Virus record (IMG/VR): IMGVR_UViG_3300048833_000714
Span: 1 to 38,444 of that record
Origin: a virus
DNA length: 38,444 bases
Reading direction: 5' to 3' (one strand)
The notes beneath the pieces are model-generated. The model had not been told where the DNA came from, made no database searches, and saw only the letters and a list, made by a program, of their open reading frames with translations. Shown in pieces: positions 22,031-30,994 of the stretch. The stretch's first letter is position 1. Every line of letters begins with the position of its first letter. The position numbers and the translations under genes are program-made.

Positions 22031-25000
22031 ATGCCGATTCTTGTAGGCGACGTGAAGCTCGTCGCCAGCCAGGTCATGGACGACGTTGCTGAAGGCGGCG
22101 GCGCGCCCACCTCGACCGTGATCGTCGACGGCGCCAGCAACTCGCTGTTCAACGACATCTCGGAGATGGACCGTGCCGGTGGCCGCGTCAACCTGCGCAA
22201 GGTGTTCGCCAGCATCCAGACCAACACCACCGACACGTATCTGGGCGGCAACGTCATCGTGGCCGAAGCGCCGAGCGATCCTCGCGTGGCGGTCACGATC
22301 TTCTCGACCGAAGAAGTGTTCGACCGGCGAACCCACGCGCGCGACCGCATCGAGGCTTATCTCAACAAGGGCTCGCTGTGGAACGGCTATCTGCTGGAGA
22401 ACCACATCACCGGCCAGCGCAGCATCCAGTTGTTCCAGCGTGTCGGCGCCGAACTGCCGGCCATCGGCAAGACCCTGTACCTGGTCGCTAACGAGGGCCT
22501 GGCGAACGAGTTCGCCCAGTACATCCGCGTTACCCGCGTCGCCTCGGAGACGCGCACCTTCAGTTATGGCTCGGGCAGCGGCATCGTCGACTACGAGGCC
22601 GTGGTCGTCACCTGCGATCTGTCGGATGCGCTGCGCGAGGACTTCCCCGGCTCGCCGCCGGATCGGCTGTTCACGATGGCGGCGGGCAAGACCAAGACGC
22701 GCGACACGGTGGTCGCCGATGCCGCCAAGTATTGCGGTGTGGTCAAAACCACCCAGCCAATTGCCATCGGCGATGTGGCAGCCAGCGTGACCAGCATCTT
22801 CACCCAGTTGGTTCCTTCCGCACAGACCGAAACGCCGCTGCTCGACCTGACCGCAGGCGGCACGTCCGAGGCCCTGGTCGAGTCAGCCAATGGCACGGTC
22901 AGCTACACGACATCGGTCGGGTTCAGCGCCGCCACGATCCTGTCGGTCGGCAATGCAATCCAGCCGGGCACGCTGTCGATCAGCGTCAGCGGCGCAACGC
23001 TGACCGACAACGGCGGCCAGTTGATGGCCGGCGCCACGGTGATTGGTACGGTGAACTACGCGCGCGGCCAGGTCGCGATGGCGACCAGCGCGCCGAACTA
23101 CAGCGGCACCAAGACCATCACCTTCCGCCCCGCGGCCGCGCCGATCCGTGTCGCCGACACCGCCGGCGTGCGCGTCGACATTGAGAATCGCGCCTACAAC
23201 TACGTGCTGACGATCCTGCCGAGTCCGGCGCCCGGCACGCTGCAGGTGAGCTATCGCGCGCAAGGCAAGTGGTACGACCTGCGCGACAACGCTGCGGGCG
23301 TGCTCAAGGGCAGCAGTCCGGAGTACGGCGTCGGCACGGTGAACTATGGCTCCGGCACCGTCGCCGTGACCGTGGGCGCGCTACCCGATGTCGGCAGCGA
23401 GATCGTCTATGCCTGGGGTGGCCAGGCTAACTACTTCAACCGCTCCGACCAGACCATTGCGCCGCCCGCCGTCACGCTGCAGCTGGCGCACGCCGGCATC
23501 ACGCCGCAGTCGGTGACGATCACCTGGAACGACGGCGCGCCGCGCACCGCCAACGACAACGGCGCAGGACGCATCACGGGTGCGGCGACCGGCACCATCC
23601 ACTACCAGTCGGGACTGATCCAGCTGACGCCGGCCGCGCTGCCGGCCGGCGGTCAGTCCTACAACGTCGCCTACACCTGGGGCCCGCCGACCGAGGAAGA
23701 GTTCCACGCGCCGATGCGCGATGGCACCGGGCGCGTCGACGTCGAGGTGGAGTTCGATGGCCTGATCCCGGGTACGGTCGAACTCGAGTGGAACCTGCTG
23801 ATCGAGACCTTCGACTACATCTCGACCACGCCGGCCGAACTGCAACTCGTGCGGCCGGTCGATCCGATCAAGATCGTCCGAGACGACCGCAACGGCAACC
23901 TCAAGGACACACAGGGCTTCACCTTCGGCACGGTCAACTACGCCACCGGCGTGCTGCGCTTCCTGCCCGATACCACCGTGCGCATTCCAGTGGCGCGCTA
24001 TCTGGTGACGCAGATCGGAATGACGCGCAACGCCGATGGCACGCTGGTACCGGTCTATCGCAATGTGTTCTCGCATTGGGAGTACATCACGGCGGGCGCG
24101 GCCATGCCCATCGACGATACCGCGTGGGCCAAGGTGCGCTACCGTGCGGCGGGAACGTCCAATGCGGTCACCGCGACCTTCACTGCCACGGGCCTGGCGC
24201 TGGATCTGACGCCGAGCTTCGCCGAACCCATCGTGCCCGGCAGTGTCAGCTTCACGCTGGGCGGCAAGACCTACTTCGACCGCCTCGGCAGCCTCTATTA
24301 CGACCTGAACCCCGTCACCGGCGCGGCGACCCTGGCCGGTGCCCTCAACTACGCCACCGGTGCGGTGACCCTCACCGCCTGGGTGCCGGCGCAGAGCCCT
24401 GCGGTGGCGCTGCGCTCGCTGCTCACCAGTCTCGACGGCACGCCAGTCGACGAGGTCACCTTCCGCATCCCCGCCTCGCCGGTGCGCCCGTCGAGCCTGC
24501 AACTGCTGGCCACACGCCTGACCGGCGGCACCCTCAATGTCAGCGCCGACAACCACGGCATCATCGCCGGCGCAGGCATTACTGGCGCCATCGACTACGA
24601 GACCGGCGTGGTGCGCGCGCGGTTTGGGTCGTGGGTGATTGCGGCGGGTAACGAGGACGAGATCTGGTTCGATCCTGATGGCGTCGTCGTGCTCGATGGC
24701 GTGCCCAAGGTGTTCAAGCCGGCGCCGGTGTTTGCCGACACCATCAAGTACAACGCAGTCGCCTACTCCTACCTCCCGCTCGATGCCGATCTGATCGGGC
24801 TCGATCCGGTGCGCTTGCCGCAGGACGGCCGCGTGCCGATCTTTCGGATGGGCGACTTCGCGGTGATCGGCCATACCGAGACCGTCGGCCCGTTTACCGC
24901 GACCGCCGGGCAGGTGATCGACTGCAACCGGGTTCGTCTGTCGCGGGTGCGCGTGCTCGATGCGAATGGCGTGGTCATCGCCGCCGGATACACCGTCGAT

Positions 25001-25636
25001 CTGGAAGCGGGGTTGGTGACGTTCACGAATGTCACGGGCCTCGCCCAGCCGGTCACGGTCGAGCACCGCATCGAAGACATGGCACAGGTATCCGACGTGC
25101 AGATCTCCGGGCGCCTGGCGTTCACCCGGCAGATCACGCACGACTATCCGACCGGTTCGCGCATTTCCTCCGCACTGGTCTCGGGCGATCTGCGCGCCTA
25201 CGTGTCGACGCTGTTCGACCAGGCGACGTGGAACGGCGCGTTCACCGACGCCCTGACGGGTAACGCCGCCACCGCGACGTTCAACGATGTGCTGGCGCCG
25301 ATCACGGTGACGAACGCCGGTGCCATCACCGAACGCTGGGCCGTCCAGTTCACCAACACCACCGCGTTTCAGATTATCGGCGAACACGTTGGCGTCATCG
25401 CCACCGGCACCACCGCGAACGATCTCGCGCCGATCAATCCAGCGACAGCGAAACCCTACTTCACGCTGCGCGCCCTCGGCTGGGGCTCGGGCTGGGCGGC
25501 CGGCAATGTGCTGCGCTTCAACACCATTGGCGCGCTGTTCCCGGTCTGGGTGGTGCGCACCATCCAGCAGGGTCCGGAAACCGTCACCCGCGATGCCTTC
25601 ACCTTGCTGGTGCGCGGCGACGTGGATCGACCGTGA
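22031..25636 (+). CDS. large tail-tip protein with repeated beta modules (1201 aa)
   Basis: A 1201-residue virion protein. The N-terminal 280 residues (FNDISEMDRAGGRVNLRKVF, LYLVANEGLANEFAQYIRVT) look like a conserved adaptor domain. From about 290 to 880 the motif G-x-(V/I/L)-(N/H/D)-Y-x-(T/S/R)-G-x-(V/L) recurs with G at residues 339, 435, 521, 633, 770 and 852, always after a PGT/PGS-like strand, so the protein seems built from repeated beta-sandwich domains. The C-terminus (YVSTLFDQATWNGAFTDALT) is again different. Proteins of this size and style occur in the tail tips of YuA-like and related phages. Start: ATG at 22031, with AGGA upstream. It is one of the probable receptor-contact or hub proteins. 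Confidence 0.75.
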   Translation: MPILVGDVKLVASQVMDDVAEGGGAPTSTVIVDGASNSLFNDISEMDRAGGRVNLRKVFASIQTNTTDTYLGGNVIVAEAPSDPRVAVTIFSTEEVFDRRTHARDRIEAYLNKGSLWNGYLLENHITGQRSIQLFQRVGAELPAIGKTLYLVANEGLANEFAQYIRVTRVASETRTFSYGSGSGIVDYEAVVVTCDLSDALREDFPGSPPDRLFTMAAGKTKTRDTVVADAAKYCGVVKTTQPIAIGDVAASVTSIFTQLVPSAQTETPLLDLTAGGTSEALVESANGTVSYTTSVGFSAATILSVGNAIQPGTLSISVSGATLTDNGGQLMAGATVIGTVNYARGQVAMATSAPNYSGTKTITFRPAAAPIRVADTAGVRVDIENRAYNYVLTILPSPAPGTLQVSYRAQGKWYDLRDNAAGVLKGSSPEYGVGTVNYGSGTVAVTVGALPDVGSEIVYAWGGQANYFNRSDQTIAPPAVTLQLAHAGITPQSVTITWNDGAPRTANDNGAGRITGAATGTIHYQSGLIQLTPAALPAGGQSYNVAYTWGPPTEEEFHAPMRDGTGRVDVEVEFDGLIPGTVELEWNLLIETFDYISTTPAELQLVRPVDPIKIVRDDRNGNLKDTQGFTFGTVNYATGVLRFLPDTTVRIPVARYLVTQIGMTRNADGTLVPVYRNVFSHWEYITAGAAMPIDDTAWAKVRYRAAGTSNAVTATFTATGLALDLTPSFAEPIVPGSVSFTLGGKTYFDRLGSLYYDLNPVTGAATLAGALNYATGAVTLTAWVPAQSPAVALRSLLTSLDGTPVDEVTFRIPASPVRPSSLQLLATRLTGGTLNVSADNHGIIAGAGITGAIDYETGVVRARFGSWVIAAGNEDEIWFDPDGVVVLDGVPKVFKPAPVFADTIKYNAVAYSYLPLDADLIGLDPVRLPQDGRVPIFRMGDFAVIGHTETVGPFTATAGQVIDCNRVRLSRVRVLDANGVVIAAGYTVDLEAGLVTFTNVTGLAQPVTVEHRIEDMAQVSDVQISGRLAFTRQITHDYPTGSRISSALVSGDLRAYVSTLFDQATWNGAFTDALTGNAATATFNDVLAPITVTNAGAITERWAVQFTNTTAFQIIGEHVGVIATGTTANDLAPINPATAKPYFTLRALGWGSGWAAGNVLRFNTIGALFPVWVVRTIQQGPETVTRDAFTLLVRGDVDRP

Positions 25637-25664
25637 CGCCAACTGATTCCCAGGAGTCCGATTC

Positions 25665-26930
25665 GTGAGCAACAAGGTCAAATGGATGCACAACAGCATG
25701 GCGGGCGCGCCGGTGCTCACCAACAACTGGGGCAGCCTGACGGCACTGCTCGACGCACTGCTCGTCAACGGCTTCAATCTGAAACCCGTGCTCGAACTGA
25801 CGCGCGACGACACCACCGCCACGGCGGCGATCAGTTCAGGCCACGGCTTTCGGGTCGATCAAGTGGTGCGCATCGAAGGCTGCGAGGAGCCGGAGTACAA
25901 CGGCGACTTTACGATCACCGCAGTCACGGCGAGCAGCATCAGTTTCAGCGTTTCGGGCGAGCCCGCATCGCCCGCGACGACGGTACTCGGGATGACCGCC
26001 AAGATCGCGCCGCTGGGATTGGAGATCGCCTTCACCGGCCAGAACAAGCGCGCCTATCGCAGCCTGAATCCGCTCTCGACCCGACCGTTCCTGCGTGTCG
26101 ACGACAGCTTGCCCGCGGGATACACCGCCACTTGGGCGAAGTTCGGACGAGTGACATTGGCCGAGGACATGGTCGACATCGATACCTTCGTCGGCGCGCG
26201 CGCACCGTTCGATCCGGCGCTCCCGAATGCCAACGAATTGCCCTCCGGCAGCGGCGCGTCGATGTACTCGGGTTGGTTCAAGTGGTACTTCGCGCGCAAC
26301 AACACCGCCGAAAACTACGGCGAACCCGGCGCGGGTGCGCGCAGTTGGGTGCTGGTCGGCGACGACCGCGGCTTCTTCCTCGCCTGCGCTTCCGGCTGGG
26401 GTGGTGATCTGCGGGTGCTCTACACATTCACCGACTTCGATAGCTACAAGTCGGGCGATAACTACGCGTCCTTCCTGACTGCCTCGGATCGCTACCAGAC
26501 CGTTGGTGCATGGCCGGTCAGCTATCCGAGTGAGGAGTGCTATTCAGCGTACTCGCTGAACACCACCGGCAAAATCTGCATGCGCGACTACACCCAGGTC
26601 GGCGGCAACGTGCGCCTTGGCCTGTTCTCGCTGAACGACGGCAACAACCAGAACATCTCAGGTCGCTCCGGCAGCATCCCGTTCCCGAATGGTCCCGACT
26701 ACGGCCTGATCCTGCATCCAATCTATTTGCGCGAAGGCAGCGGACACCTGCGCGGGTTTCTGCCCGGCATGTATTGGATCCACCAGAACCAGCCTTACCC
26801 GCATATGACGCTGATCGAACAGGTCCTGGGTTACCCCGGGCGCAAGTTCCTCATCGTGACGCTGAATTACGCCCACGAGGGCAACACCAGCGGGTTCGCA
26901 TTCGACATCACGGGGCCATGGAGACCCTGA
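25665..26930 (+). CDS. virion structural protein, tail tip (421 aa)
   Basis: A 421-residue protein rich in aromatic residues and glycine: MSNKVKWMHNSMAGAPVLTN, NNWGSLTALLDALLVNGFNL, then GHGFRVDQVVRIEGCEEPEY, and later SMYSGWFKWYFARNNTAENY and LTLNYAHEGNTSGFAFDITG-like end segments. The pattern of strands suggests a beta-structured tail-tip component, and the NNWGSLTALLDALLVNGFN box is one I associate with phage tail proteins of this type without being able to name the family. The start is GTG at 25665, with AGGAG eight bases upstream. It follows the 1201-residue protein and is followed by the next structural gene after three bases. Confidence 0.7.
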   Translation: MSNKVKWMHNSMAGAPVLTNNWGSLTALLDALLVNGFNLKPVLELTRDDTTATAAISSGHGFRVDQVVRIEGCEEPEYNGDFTITAVTASSISFSVSGEPASPATTVLGMTAKIAPLGLEIAFTGQNKRAYRSLNPLSTRPFLRVDDSLPAGYTATWAKFGRVTLAEDMVDIDTFVGARAPFDPALPNANELPSGSGASMYSGWFKWYFARNNTAENYGEPGAGARSWVLVGDDRGFFLACASGWGGDLRVLYTFTDFDSYKSGDNYASFLTASDRYQTVGAWPVSYPSEECYSAYSLNTTGKICMRDYTQVGGNVRLGLFSLNDGNNQNISGRSGSIPFPNGPDYGLILHPIYLREGSGHLRGFLPGMYWIHQNQPYPHMTLIEQVLGYPGRKFLIVTLNYAHEGNTSGFAFDITGPWRP

Positions 26931-26933
26931 TCC

Positions 26934-27902
26934 GTGGCTTATCCCCTGGATGAGAGCTTCGATGTTGGCATTCCTGCGGGCTTTGCCAGCAATGGCGGGG
27001 CGGGCGGCATCACGGCCACCTGGAACGAAGGCGCGCAAGCGGTCGATCTGGTGTTCACGCATGCACACAGTTTCTGGCGCATCGATGCGGCCGAGGTCGC
27101 GGAGGACTTCTGGTTCGAGATCGACGCCGAAGTCATGGCGGTCACCTACAGTTCGACCTGCTTTGGGTTCTGGCTATGGACCGGATCGGGCACGTACCAG
27201 GGCCACCGTCTGACCGTTTGGGCGCAGCAGTGGCACCACAGCTTCTGGGATGCCGACGGCAACCACTACGAACAGATGGCCCACGCGCCGGCGTCGTGGG
27301 CGGTGACCGGCGCACGCCGGACAATTCGCGTTGACGTGAAGCGCGGCGTCGACGGCGTCTGGCAGTACCGCCTCTGCGAAAACGGCGACGTGCTGTGGGA
27401 AGGCTATAAGCGGCACTACGCGAGCTTCCGGCCGAGCATCTACGGCTACGGCCTGACCTTACGCGTGCATCGCGTCGCCGGCGACATGCCGAGCGCATTG
27501 CCAGACGCTCCGCTGGCTCGATTTCGGGGATTGCCAGCCGTTCTCGGACGCACGCAGCCGGTTCCGGATCTCGCCGCCTTGCTGCGGTTCTCGCATCGCG
27601 CATTCCATCGTCTGGCCGGCACGCGCAATCACTATTACGCCGGCGCTCACCACATCACCGGCACGGTCAAAGAGAAGGACCTGCCGGAGGACCGTCCGGT
27701 CTCGCGCCGGGTCCTGCTGTTCGATGAGCGCACCTACGCCGTCGTCAGGGAAACCTGGAGTGATGCCATCACCGGGACTTACAGCTTCGAGAAAATCAGT
27801 CCAGTGCCGCGCTACGTCGTGATCGCCTACGACTACAAGCACAACTTCCGCGCGGTGATTGCCGACAACCTGCGCGCCGAGCCGATGCATGCCCCGCCGT
27901 GA
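26934..27902 (+). CDS. virion protein with C-terminal transthyretin-like domain (322 aa)
   Basis: A 322-residue protein. The first 180 residues (MAYPLDESFDVGIPAGFASN, FTHAHSFWRIDAAEVAEDFW, GHRLTVWAQQWHHSFWDADG) look like a jelly-roll domain of the concanavalin type, rich in Trp and Tyr, as in carbohydrate-binding modules. The C-terminal 85 residues (VKEKDLPEDRPVSRRVLLFD, TWSDAITGTYSFEKISPVPR, YVVIAYDYKHNFRAVIADNL) have the pattern of a transthyretin/carboxypeptidase-regulatory-like beta domain, which phages use as a surface or adhesion module. Start: GTG at 26934. It may take part in host recognition. Confidence 0.65.
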   Translation: MAYPLDESFDVGIPAGFASNGGAGGITATWNEGAQAVDLVFTHAHSFWRIDAAEVAEDFWFEIDAEVMAVTYSSTCFGFWLWTGSGTYQGHRLTVWAQQWHHSFWDADGNHYEQMAHAPASWAVTGARRTIRVDVKRGVDGVWQYRLCENGDVLWEGYKRHYASFRPSIYGYGLTLRVHRVAGDMPSALPDAPLARFRGLPAVLGRTQPVPDLAALLRFSHRAFHRLAGTRNHYYAGAHHITGTVKEKDLPEDRPVSRRVLLFDERTYAVVRETWSDAITGTYSFEKISPVPRYVVIAYDYKHNFRAVIADNLRAEPMHAPP

Positions 27903-28288
27903 TTGAGATCTCGAACGCGCTCAACGGCTATCGGCTGCAAGGCGTCATCCAGTTCCTTGCGATCGGCACCGAGCAAGCCCGCGCGCATCTGTATGCCGGG
28001 CCGCGGCCGAGTTTTGGCGCGCCGCCGCAAGGGACACTGCTGGCCTCCATCGTGCTGGCCGAGCCGTTGGGCGCGGTTGCCGATGGTGTTCTCGAAATCA
28101 CACCCACCAACGAAGCGCTGATCCTGGTCACAGGCGAGGTGACCTGGGCACGCATCGTCAATGGCCTGGGCGCACTGGCCTGGGATTGCGATGCGTCTAA
28201 TCTCGAAGGCACTGGCGAGTTGCGTCTGCCCACGACCACGCTGTACGCGGGCGGCTACACCCGCATCCTGACGGGTCTGCTGGGGTGA
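27899..28288 (+). CDS. small tail protein of unknown function (129 aa)
   Basis: A 129-residue protein that starts at a GTG overlapping the stop of the preceding gene (GTGA). It contains IEISNALNGYRLQGVIQFLA, HLYAGPRPSFGAPPQGTLLA, SIVLAEPLGAVADGVLEITP, and near the end LRLPTTTLYAGGYTRILTGL. The order of strands and the G/P-rich loops suggest a small beta-sandwich. It has no recognisable domain. From its place between two large tail-tip genes it is a structural or assembly factor of the tail tip. Confidence 0.6.
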   Translation: MIEISNALNGYRLQGVIQFLAIGTEQARAHLYAGPRPSFGAPPQGTLLASIVLAEPLGAVADGVLEITPTNEALILVTGEVTWARIVNGLGALAWDCDASNLEGTGELRLPTTTLYAGGYTRILTGLLG

Positions 28289-28294
28289 TCACCG

Positions 28295-30181
28295 ATGGCG
28301 CCTGTCGATCTGCGCTTCGCCCATCCACCGGGCAGCGCGCATCTGGTGCTGGGTGGCGATCCGGCCGGATCGCACCCGTCACTCGATGCCCAACTGGTCG
28401 GCACGTTGCCCGCGCTGCGGTTCGAAGCGCTGGCCATTCCGAATGCGTCGGCGACGCTGGTCGCGACCTTTCCGGCGTTGGAGATGATCGTCGAGGCGCG
28501 CTACGCGTCACGGGCCGCACGTCCGCTGGTGGGCAGCACCCGGTTGGCTTGGCAACGCGGGCGTGGGTTCGAGGACGGCGCCGAGCACCGCACCGCATCC
28601 CCGGCCAGCCACCCGTCGCAGGCGCGCGAGTCCTGGCGAACGGGGCAATCGCACGATGCCAACGTGACCACGCGGCGCGCGGCGACGTTGGTCCGCGCAC
28701 CGGTGTCGACGACAGCCCGGTTCTACGGCGCAGTCCAGCAATCGCCGGGCACGCTCCGGATTGTGCATAGCGAATCGCTGCACCTGCGAACGGCAGGCCC
28801 GGTCACTTATTCAAACGCGGCGCGCCTGGATGCGCTGCAACGACGAATCAGCCATCAAGACGGCCTGCGAGATCGTCGTCAGCCAATAAGAGTTTGCTTC
28901 GGCGAGGCGCAGGCGCTTCCAAGCCTGCGCTTCTTCGAAGCGATCCAGGTCGCCGCAGCCATGCGCCGCTGGATGGCCGCGTGCTGGCAGAACGCGATGC
29001 GGCCGCCGCCAGGGCGCCACGCGGTGGACCCGGACGACCCCGATCCACCGTTCGTTCCCTGCTACACGCCGAATCCCAACCTGCGCTTTGCCGCACTGAC
29101 GGCGACGCACGGCCATCTGGTGTTCGTCTGCGAAAACCACCTTGGACCCGGCCAAGACGGTCCGGTCATCGTTCCGATCCGAAGGGTCTATGTCGTGCTG
29201 AACCACGTGACGCTGCATCGCTGGCCGGATGGCGTGCCCGTCCCGGTGATCTCGCTGTCGCTGAGTCTGGACGTCGACTCCTGGGCCTGGGGCTTCGAGG
29301 CAACCCTCCCCGCTATTGCCGAAGCCTTGATTGCCCCCGCCGACGGCGCGCCACCGGTGGAGCTGTTGGCTCACGTCAACGGCACCGATTTCCGGGTGCT
29401 GGCCGAGAACCTGACGCGTGAACGCGGCTTCGGCGAGGCCAGCCTGCGTTTGTCCGGGCGCGGGCGCACGGCGGTGTTGGCCGCTCCGTACGCTCCGGTG
29501 ATGTCGTTCGCCAATGCACAACCGCGGACCGCGCGGCAGGTGATGGATGACGTACTCACGATCAACGGCGTGCCGCTCGGCTGGAGCATCGACTGGGGCC
29601 TGACGGACTGGAATGTGCCGGCGGGCGTGTTCGCCCACCAAGGCACCTGGATCGATGCACTGGCCGCCATCGCGGCGGCGCCCGGTGGCTATCTGTTGCC
29701 GCATCCGTCCGAGGCCATCCTGCGCGTGCGCCACCGATATCCCGTGGCACCCTGGGACTGGCAGGCCGTCACCCCGGATCTGATCCTGCCTATCGATGCG
29801 GTCTCGCGCGAGTCCATTCGCTGGCTGGAAAAACCCGCCTACAACCGGGTGTTCGTATCTGGCCAGAGCGCCGGCGTGCTCGGACAGGTCACGCGCACCG
29901 GTACGGCGGGCAATCGGATCGCGCCGATGGTCATCGATGCGCTGATCACCGAGGCGGTCGCCGCGCGCCAACGTGGCACGGCGATCCTGGCCGACACCGG
30001 TCAGCAGTTTGAAGTCGGCCTACGCCTACCCGTACTGCCGGAAACCGGCATCGTCGAACCCGGCACCTTCGTCGAGTACCAGGACGGCAGCGTGGCTCGA
30101 CTCGGTCTGGTGCGTTCCACGCAGATCGAGGCGGGCTTCCCGGAAGTCTGGCAAACGCTCGGAGTGGAATGCCGTGCATAA
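28295..30181 (+). CDS. tail-tip / baseplate hub protein (628 aa)
   Basis: A 628-residue protein. The N-terminal third is low in recognisable features (RFAHPPGSAHLVLGGDPAGS). A middle domain with AALTATHGHLVFVCENHLGP and the segments VISLSLSLDVDSWAWGFEAT and LIAPADGAPPVELLAHVNGT, FGEASLRLSGRGRTAVLAAP look like the beta-barrel domains of tail hub proteins, and a further part contains GVFAHQGTWIDALAAIAAAP. The arrangement is that of siphophage hub proteins that close the tail tube and start infection. The next gene's GTG overlaps its 3' end by 8 bases. Confidence 0.65.
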   Translation: MAPVDLRFAHPPGSAHLVLGGDPAGSHPSLDAQLVGTLPALRFEALAIPNASATLVATFPALEMIVEARYASRAARPLVGSTRLAWQRGRGFEDGAEHRTASPASHPSQARESWRTGQSHDANVTTRRAATLVRAPVSTTARFYGAVQQSPGTLRIVHSESLHLRTAGPVTYSNAARLDALQRRISHQDGLRDRRQPIRVCFGEAQALPSLRFFEAIQVAAAMRRWMAACWQNAMRPPPGRHAVDPDDPDPPFVPCYTPNPNLRFAALTATHGHLVFVCENHLGPGQDGPVIVPIRRVYVVLNHVTLHRWPDGVPVPVISLSLSLDVDSWAWGFEATLPAIAEALIAPADGAPPVELLAHVNGTDFRVLAENLTRERGFGEASLRLSGRGRTAVLAAPYAPVMSFANAQPRTARQVMDDVLTINGVPLGWSIDWGLTDWNVPAGVFAHQGTWIDALAAIAAAPGGYLLPHPSEAILRVRHRYPVAPWDWQAVTPDLILPIDAVSRESIRWLEKPAYNRVFVSGQSAGVLGQVTRTGTAGNRIAPMVIDALITEAVAARQRGTAILADTGQQFEVGLRLPVLPETGIVEPGTFVEYQDGSVARLGLVRSTQIEAGFPEVWQTLGVECRA

Positions 30182-30395
30182 CCTCTACCGACAGTTCCGA
30201 CAGTTGCTGCCGGATCCACCGTTGCAAGCCGGCATCGTGGTCGAGGTTGGCGCCAGCCGCGTCGTGATCACCTTGCCGGGCGGCGGGCTGGTCCACGGAC
30301 GTGGCGAAGCCAGCCTGGGCCAGACCGTATTCGTCCGTGATGGCGTCATCGAAGGCGAAGCGCCGTCTCTGCCGCTGGAAGTCATCGACATCTAA
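30174..30395 (+). CDS. small tail protein of unknown function (73 aa)
   Basis: A 73-residue protein read from GTG at 30174, with GGAGTGG ending six bases upstream. It begins VHNLYRQFRQLLPDPPLQAG and continues IVVEVGASRVVITLPGGGLV, then GEASLGQTVFVRDGVIEGEA. The pattern of five short strands around Gly residues resembles a small OB-fold or beta-barrel as in baseplate spike proteins. It is the last gene of the tail operon; a terminator follows. Confidence 0.6.
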   Translation: MHNLYRQFRQLLPDPPLQAGIVVEVGASRVVITLPGGGLVHGRGEASLGQTVFVRDGVIEGEAPSLPLEVIDI

Positions 30396-30421
30396 GCCGC
30401 ACCCCTTCCGATTCACCCCTG

Positions 30422-30462
30422 AAACCCGCTCCGGCTCCCGCTGGGCGGGTTTCGTCATTTTT
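30422..30462 (+). terminator. intrinsic terminator between tail and lysis modules
   Basis: AAACCCGC (30422-30429) and GCGGGTTT (30445-30452) form a perfect 8-bp stem with a 15-base loop; a run of five T follows a few bases later (30458-30462). The GGAG ribosome binding site of the lysis operon's first gene comes directly after. The layout (stem CCCGC/GCGGG, TCATTTT, GGA) is nearly the same as at 1807-1846. Confidence 0.7.
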
Positions 30463-30473
30463 GGAGACCGACG

Positions 30474-30776
30474 ATGACCGAAGAAACCGATGTGCCACTG
30501 ACTACCGAAGCGACGCTGCTGTTTCGCCACGAGGACTTCGACGAGTTGCTGAACCTCGCCGCGGAGCGCGGCGCCGATCGTTGCCTCGCCCATCTTGGGC
30601 TGGAAAACGGACACGCCGCGAAGGACATCCGCGAACTACGCGACCTCCTGGAAGCGTGGCGCGATGCCCGTCGCACAGCGTGGCAAACCGCGGTGAAGGT
30701 CATCACCACCGGCATTTTGGCCGCGCTGCTGGTCGGTGCCGCCATCAAGCTCAAGCTGTTGGGAGGCACCCAATGA
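30474..30776 (+). CDS. DUF6127-like membrane protein of the lysis cassette (100 aa)
   Basis: A 100-residue protein: a soluble part with LLFRHEDFDELLNLAAERGA, then DIRELRDLLEAWRDARRTAW, and a single C-terminal membrane segment (VITTGILAALLVGAAI, about residues 76-92) that ends KLKLLGGTQ. I think this belongs to the DUF6127 group found next to lysis genes of prophages. It may be a holin, an antiholin or an anchoring factor. Start: ATG at 30474 with GGAG nearby. The next gene overlaps its stop (ATGA). Confidence 0.65.
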   Translation: MTEETDVPLTTEATLLFRHEDFDELLNLAAERGADRCLAHLGLENGHAAKDIRELRDLLEAWRDARRTAWQTAVKVITTGILAALLVGAAIKLKLLGGTQ

Positions 30777-30994
30777 AAGCGAAGCTCTGCCTGCTCGACG
30801 ACTGGCGGCAGGTTCTGCGCCATGCCTGGAGCATCCGATTCTCGCTTATGGCGGCTGCCCTCACGGCGGCGGAAGTGGTGGTGCCACTGTTCGGCGACGT
30901 GCTGCCGCGCGGCGCGTTGGTGCTGCTGGCCTTTGCTTGCAGCATCGGCGCGACGGTTGCCCGCATCGTGGCGCAGCCGGGGATGTACCGATGA
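30773..30994 (+). CDS. small holin-like membrane protein (73 aa)
   Basis: A 73-residue protein that starts MKAKLCLLDDWRQVLRHAWS and has two hydrophobic segments: IRFSLMAAALTAAEVVVPLF (about 21-40) and RGALVLLAFACSIGATVARI (about 46-65). Two membrane segments and a place just before the lysozyme gene fit a class II-like holin. Families of this pattern with LDDWRQVLRHAWS at the start are common in prophages of beta- and gammaproteobacteria (DUF7940 may be the name). The start is ATG at 30773 with GGGAGG six bases upstream. Confidence 0.65.
   Translation: MKAKLCLLDDWRQVLRHAWSIRFSLMAAALTAAEVVVPLFGDVLPRGALVLLAFACSIGATVARIVAQPGMYR

Noticed and set aside
23381-25822. 813-residue minus-strand frame opposite the 1201-residue tail protein
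   Set aside because: It is an antisense shadow with His/Arg/Asp-rich composition and no ribosome binding site or neighbours.
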